Assembly (NCBI GenBank): GCA_017408625.1
Contig: JAFQUG010000035.1
Location: 1 to 9,242, forward strand
Direction of reading: 5' to 3'
DNA length: 9,242 nt
DNA from: Clostridia bacterium
GTDB lineage: Bacteria > Bacillota_A > Clostridia > Oscillospirales > CAG-272
Shown: piece by piece, positions 5,848 through 9,242 of the stretch
How positions within the stretch are numbered: position 1 is the stretch's first letter
Layout: each line of letters begins with the position of its first letter
Translations under genes and position numbers: made by a program
The notes under the pieces: model-generated
Told to the model about the DNA's origin: nothing
What the model saw: the letters and a program-made list of their open reading frames with translations, nothing else
Databases searched by the model: none

Positions 5848-7476
5848 TTATTCCTCAAACACCAACACCACAGGCGGGCAGCAATAATCCACACCCTGCA
5901 AATGCAAGCCCTTTTCGTACGCCTCGCGCACGATGGACATGACCAAATAATTGGTCGCATCGCTGTATCTGAAAAGCTCGGGAACCGATGTCAGATGCTT
6001 GGGAACGGGCGTTTTGAGTGTGTAAACAAAGGCAGCAAGGTCTTCTCCCACCGTCTTTTTGAGCTCCTCTGTCGCCCATGTGATTGCCGCATGAACTTCA
6101 TCGTACTCTGTGCTCTTCATTACGGGAATTTTCAGGCACGGCCTACCCTCTTTCTCTCCGATCAAGCCAAACTCCTTAAGCTTTGGCATATATGCAATGA
6201 ACTCATTGGGAATTTCGGTGTTTTCCAGAGGGGTGCCATCGTAAATGTACCAAAGCAAATTCGTGATATGCTGAAAATACAGCTCGTATGCCCCGTAAAA
6301 GCGGCGAGTTGCATCCCATAGCGGTGTGTCGAATTCACAAAAGCGAACCCATTTTGCTCTGCCAACCTCCAAAGCCTCCGACGTGCGGTGTCCTCCGTGG
6401 ATCATGTAATTGCTGGACTCATTGTATTCTGTCAAATCATATCCCGCATCAATCGCGGTTGCATGCGCGCACCATCTGCCACCGTCCTTGCGATTGGGAA
6501 AATCGGGTGCTGCAACCTTGCCTGTTCCGAAATACTGAAAATCCTGCAACGCCTTCAAAACGGCATATCTGTCAAGCTTGATCTGCTCCTCTCTGCCCAT
6601 TGCCTGCACAAATGGCATTTTCGAGATTTGAGCGGACATGCTTTCCATAATGCCCCAGATCGTTTCAAAGTGTTTATGCGCAAAATCAAGCTGCGCTCTG
6701 AAATTCGCAAGTCTGTTTTGCGGTTTTGTGATAATGAAGTCCGTATATACCCTTCCGCCATCCGTCCATGCCATCAGTTCACCGTCCACAAGTTTGTGAA
6801 TGATCGGCTCAATATACGCTGCGGGAATGCCGATTGCTTTGGAAAGCTCCCTGATCGTCAAAGGCTTTTTATACGCGATCATCAGCAGATTTTGCGCGAT
6901 CAAATCCCCTTCCACAAGCGACATGGGCTCATTATTCAGGCCGTTTACGCCGCCAAAAGAGATCCACATCTTTCCCGGCAAATAATTTTCTCTCGTTTCC
7001 ATACTTTCAAGTCCTTTCTTGATCTGATCACGCCCTGCGGACAGGCGATATTTGACCGTACCCTCGGGCACATCCAACGCTGCCGCGATCTGCGACACGC
7101 TCTGATTGCCGAAATAATGGCGGATCAGCACCTCACGCGTCACAAATGCTAAGTGATTGAGCTCCTTGCGCAAATTCGCCGCCTCCTCGGAGCATAAAAA
7201 CGCATCGGTTTCCTGCTCACCAAGCTGCAACGCCTCATCTAAGCACACCGTCACGGGCGTGCGATATTTTTTGCGCAGCTGATCGTTGTATTTGTGATAA
7301 AGCGTGTTTGTCAGCCAGGTCTTGGGATGCTCGATCACCCCGCCTCCGTGTATATGGGCAAAGGCCGCAAGCATGACATCGCCGACAAGATCCTCCGCAT
7401 CCGCGCGCACGTGGCACTTGGATGCTGCAAGCCGCATCAGATCATCGTAATATTGTAAGATTTCACTGTTTTCCAT
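5848..7476 (-). CDS. ECF-type sigma factor with winged-helix and DGG-motif C-terminal extension
   Basis: 542 residues from the chosen ATG. Sigma region 2 covers about 3-75: RADAEDLVGDVMLAAF (24-39) is region 2.2, and HPKTWLTNTLYHKYNDQLRK (50-69) is region 2.3/2.4. Sigma region 4 covers about 100-155, with a helix-turn-helix around VSQIAAALDVPEGTVKYRL. A linker follows, then a winged-helix-like segment at 190-250 (IAQNLLMIAYKKPLTIREL, KAIGIPAAYIE, VYTDFIITKP). The signature RKDGGRWCAHA is at 329-339, and the rest is mainly helical. Order and motifs match genes 2 and 4, so the three are paralogues, although overall identity looks low. The ATG has GGAAGG 9 bases upstream; an in-frame GTG 12 codons earlier has no ribosome binding site. 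It is transcribed alone. The effector and target promoters are unknown. Confidence 0.85.
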   Translation of the reverse strand: MENSEILQYYDDLMRLAASKCHVRADAEDLVGDVMLAAFAHIHGGGVIEHPKTWLTNTLYHKYNDQLRKKYRTPVTVCLDEALQLGEQETDAFLCSEEAANLRKELNHLAFVTREVLIRHYFGNQSVSQIAAALDVPEGTVKYRLSAGRDQIKKGLESMETRENYLPGKMWISFGGVNGLNNEPMSLVEGDLIAQNLLMIAYKKPLTIRELSKAIGIPAAYIEPIIHKLVDGELMAWTDGGRVYTDFIITKPQNRLANFRAQLDFAHKHFETIWGIMESMSAQISKMPFVQAMGREEQIKLDRYAVLKALQDFQYFGTGKVAAPDFPNRKDGGRWCAHATAIDAGYDLTEYNESSNYMIHGGHRTSEALEVGRAKWVRFCEFDTPLWDATRRFYGAYELYFQHITNLLWYIYDGTPLENTEIPNEFIAYMPKLKEFGLIGEKEGRPCLKIPVMKSTEYDEVHAAITWATEELKKTVGEDLAAFVYTLKTPVPKHLTSVPELFRYSDATNYLVMSIVREAYEKGLHLQGVDYCCPPVVLVFEE

Positions 7477-7485
7477 GGTTTCCTG

Positions 7486-7491
7486 CCTTCC
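7486..7491 (-). promoter_or_regulatory. Ribosome binding site of sigma gene 3
   Basis: GGAAGG lies 9 bases upstream of the ATG at 7474-7476, with a second weak AGGA (7481-7484) 4 bases upstream. The alternative GTG at 7510-7512 has no Shine-Dalgarno sequence at a usable distance, so the ATG is preferred. Confidence 0.6.
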
Positions 7492-7566
7492 GGAATGCTT
7501 TTGAACGTTCACCTGGATAGTCGTAAAAATACCCTTTCGGTTGGGACTTGAAGCAAAGTTTTTTTC

Positions 7567-7595
7567 ATTATAGCAAAATTATTTTGTTTTGTCTA
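7567..7595 (-). promoter_or_regulatory. Sigma-A promoter of sigma gene 3
   Basis: On the minus strand, TAGACA (7590-7595), a 17-base spacer ending in TGC, and TATAAT (7567-7572). The boxes and spacing equal those of genes 1 and 2, but the spacer has diverged further. The expected start is near 7560, with a leader of about 84 bases. Confidence 0.8.
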
Positions 7596-7608
7596 TGTTT
7601 TTGTATTC

Positions 7609-7647
7609 GTAGGGGCGATTTTTCGGCAACGCCGAAATTCGATCGCC
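7609..7647. repeat. REP-like palindrome of the GTAGGGGCGAT type
   Basis: GGCGAT (7614-7619) pairs with ATCGCC (7642-7647), and TTTCGGC (7621-7627) pairs with GCCGAAA (7631-7637) around an AAC loop. It shares the GTAGGGG opening with the other REP-like units but has a different stem. It lies just upstream of the gene 3 promoter and downstream of gene 4. Confidence 0.6.
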
Positions 7648-7692
7648 AGCACAAGCAAAAGCAAAGAAAATCGGACACGTAAACCATCCGTC

Positions 7693-7722
7693 GGTAGGGG
7701 CCGGCGCCCACCGACGACCCGC
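7693..7722 (+). repeat. REP-like unit
   Basis: The unit GGTAGGGGCCGGCGCCCACC followed by GACGACCCGC matches the right arm at 5579-5608 and the units at 5627-5653 and 7741-7767 in its pattern GTAGGG..NGGCG.CC...CGACG. It is one of five related units in this window, four of them in the same orientation. Confidence 0.55.
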
Positions 7723-7736
7723 GCCATGCAAATTTT

Positions 7737-7814
7737 CTCTTGTAGGGACCGGCGTCCCCGACGGTCCGTTCGAAATACAAAAATACCGAGAGCAACCAAA
7801 CGGTCACTCTCGGC
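7737..7814. repeat. 78-base repeat, right copy
   Basis: This copy matches 5623-5700 at 76 of 78 positions (mismatches at 7768 and 7772). It carries the REP-like unit at 7741-7767 and the terminator of sigma gene 4. Here the terminator is close to its gene, while in the left copy about 148 bases separate them. Confidence 0.85.
7773..7813 (-). terminator. Intrinsic terminator of sigma gene 4
   Basis: The minus strand reads CCGAGAGTGACC, loop GTTT, GGTTGCTCTCGG (7786-7813), then TATTTTTGTATTT. It begins 23 bases after the stop codon of gene 4 and is identical to the terminator of gene 3. Confidence 0.85.
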
Positions 7815-7836
7815 GGTATTATTTTTCAAACTATTC

Positions 7837-9242
7837 TTACCGCATATAGAAATATGCGCCTACAGAAGCAGGTGTTGATTCGTCATATTTCAGCCAACCA
7901 CTCGCAAGTGAGTGCTTCACAAGATACCCAAGTGTATGAGATGCGGTACAAATAGATTCCAATATAGCGTCCACCATTGCAGTTTGATTGCGTATACTTT
8001 CAGGGAGATCGTCGTATAGAATATTCCAAACCGTTTGGTTCATATCATCCAACAGCTTCATAATTTCGGAATGAATTTCTCCTCTTCTTTGGCTGTGCTC
8101 AATAAAATCTGTGCTATGTTTTTTCTTATTGCAAAATTTCACAAACGAACGACAGGTACGCTCACTGATCACAGATACCCTGGGAAAATATTTTCCGTAC
8201 AATTCTTCTGCATATCCGTATGCAACCAATCTTTCAGCAACAGCAATTTGTTTAGGTGCTTTATTTTTCACCAGCAATAATAATTCATAAGTCTCCTCTT
8301 CTGATAGGTTCGGAGGGGTTCTGAAATGTATCCCTTCATACGAGAAACGGTAATGCACAAAACCATTAGTTTGACAATGAAACCCTACGCCATCGGGAGT
8401 AAAATCACAAGCTTCGAATGCGAGAACGTCCCAAACTCCACCGTCCTGCCTTTTAGAATTACCAAGCTTGTTTTTGGGAGAACTTTCGCAAAGCTCATAC
8501 AAACTTTTATAAAAACTTGGCAGAAGCATCCATTTGGCTTCCTCATAGTTTTGATACGGACCGTAATAGGAAAGGCCCGCTTCCTTGTATTGATCCATCA
8601 AACGATCAATATTCTCAGTAATCAATGCGATCAATTTTGGAATAACTTCTTCGTAATAAATATGCATCTTATGAATCGCTTCTTTGCCAATGATCGGAAA
8701 AGCAGTTTCATACTTATCAGCATTTTTGTGAAGCAGTGTTTGTTCAGTCAAATATTTTACGGAATCTTCCATGTACGGCAAAGCAACCCCTATCTCAATA
8801 GCGAGTTCTTCCGCGGTCATCGGGTTATCATAACACGAAAGAAAAATATTTTGGTTTAACTTGGAGTCCATGAGTGTCCAAGGCTGACCAAGCTCTCCGG
8901 GACGTGTGCAAATATTGTTATAACTGATTTTTTGAGGATTATAACTTCGTTTCCCAAATTCTCTTGCCATATCCATACCTTCTTTCAAAATTTGTCTTGC
9001 ACGGAGAAGCCGTGACTTGACCGTATTTGTGGAAAGCGCGAGCGATTCTGCAATTTCACGAACGCTTTTGTTTTCGATGTAATAGGCAACGACGATGTTG
9101 CGATAATCACTCTTAATGAACGCCAGCTCGCGCCGAAGCAGAGCCATTTGCTCTGTATGGATCATTTCATCAAGGATACTTTCGCTTTCGTCTTCAATTT
9201 CATAGTCGCCGATATGGTCACCGGTTACCGATTCGTTTCGAT
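7837..9242 (-). CDS. ECF-type sigma factor with winged-helix and DGG-motif C-terminal extension (N-terminus outside the window)
   Basis: 467 residues are visible; the reading frame stays open to the right edge, so sigma region 2 and the true start are missing. Counting from the edge, an acidic inter-domain linker (1-30) leads to sigma region 4 at about 34-88, with a helix-turn-helix around VREIAESLALSTNTVKSRL. A linker with SYNPQKI (99-105) follows, then a winged-helix-like segment at 123-185 (KLNQNIFLSCYDNPMTAEEL, GVALPYMED, KYETAFPII). The signature KRQDGGVW is at 263-270, with a helical tail to the end. The order matches genes 2 and 3. An internal ATG at 9163-9165 falls between the sigma domains and is not the start. 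The gene is visibly more AT-rich than gene 1, hinting at a different age or source. Confidence 0.85.
   Translation of the reverse strand, partial: RNESVTGDHIGDYEIEDESESILDEMIHTEQMALLRRELAFIKSDYRNIVVAYYIENKSVREIAESLALSTNTVKSRLLRARQILKEGMDMAREFGKRSYNPQKISYNNICTRPGELGQPWTLMDSKLNQNIFLSCYDNPMTAEELAIEIGVALPYMEDSVKYLTEQTLLHKNADKYETAFPIIGKEAIHKMHIYYEEVIPKLIALITENIDRLMDQYKEAGLSYYGPYQNYEEAKWMLLPSFYKSLYELCESSPKNKLGNSKRQDGGVWDVLAFEACDFTPDGVGFHCQTNGFVHYRFSYEGIHFRTPPNLSEEETYELLLLVKNKAPKQIAVAERLVAYGYAEELYGKYFPRVSVISERTCRSFVKFCNKKKHSTDFIEHSQRRGEIHSEIMKLLDDMNQTVWNILYDDLPESIRNQTAMVDAILESICTASHTLGYLVKHSLASGWLKYDESTPASVGAYFYMR

Larger units (their letters stand above)
7477..7836. other. Gene-free gap between sigma genes 3 and 4
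   Basis: This 360-base gap holds the leader and promoter of gene 3, a GTAGGGGCGAT palindrome, two REP-like units, and the right copy of the 78-base repeat with the terminator of gene 4. Short open readings across it pass through palindromes and have no plausible start site; I see no gene. Confidence 0.8.

Noticed and set aside
6388..7152. Plus-strand open reading frame opposite sigma gene 3
   Set aside because: It lies wholly inside the sigma coding sequence on the other strand, and its composition is that of a shadow frame.
7477..7512. Longer start of sigma gene 3 at a GTG (7510-7512)
   Set aside because: No ribosome binding site precedes it, the added 12 residues match no sigma domain, and the ATG at 7474-7476 has better upstream signals.
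7568..7829. Small minus-strand open readings in the gap between genes 3 and 4
   Set aside because: They run through REP-like palindromes and the terminator hairpin, with no plausible start site or protein character.
9163..9165. ATG as the real start of gene 4
   Set aside because: The frame stays open to the window edge and encodes an acidic linker typical of the stretch between sigma regions 2 and 4. Starting here would leave a sigma factor without region 2.

Overview
The window is a bacterial accessory region. Four large genes lie head to tail on the minus strand (transcribed right to left), and the left edge carries the start of an IS481-type transposase. The likely host is a low-to-mid GC member of the Bacillota, probably a gut clostridium. 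The reasons are sigma-A promoters with extended -10 boxes and A-rich spacers, strong AGGAG-type ribosome binding sites, U-tailed intrinsic terminators, and short GTAGGGG...GGCG REP-like palindromes that I associate from memory with Oscillospiraceae-like genomes. Nothing here fixes the genus.

Layout from right to left, in the direction of transcription: sigma gene 4 (7837 to beyond 9242, N-terminus cut by the window edge); a 360-base gap (7477-7836) with its terminator, REP-like palindromes and the promoter of gene 3; sigma gene 3 (5848-7476); a 493-base gap (5355-5847) with a palindrome, a cloverleaf-like inverted repeat, a terminator, REP-like units and the promoter of gene 2; sigma gene 2 (3690-5354); a terminator and the promoter of gene 1; sigma gene 1 (297-3467, 1056 residues); a terminator; a 76-base inverted-repeat element; and the IS481-like end (1 to about 126-143).

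All four proteins carry an ECF-type sigma-70 module (regions 2 and 4; only region 4 is visible for gene 4) joined to a long C-terminal extension. Genes 2, 3 and 4 share one extension: a conserved linker, a winged-helix-like segment, a (R/K)x(0-1)DGG signature and a helical tail. Gene 1 has a different extension: TPR-like helices around two copies of a beta-rich unit with AGxFxxC and GIGIVR motifs, resembling calycin-type barrels. No anti-sigma factor, transmembrane segment or obvious target gene lies between them. The simplest reading is a cluster of soluble, one-component ECF factors in which the extension replaces the anti-sigma factor as sensor.

The genes are separate transcription units rather than one operon. 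Genes 1, 2 and 3 each have a near-identical TAGACA-N17-TATAAT promoter, and each gene is followed by a terminator-like hairpin. Three of the four hairpins (after genes 2, 3 and 4) are clearly related in sequence. The control regions are therefore more alike than the proteins they flank, which suggests spread by duplication of a promoter-gene-terminator cassette with exchange or rapid divergence of the coding part. Functional statements about sensing are inference.
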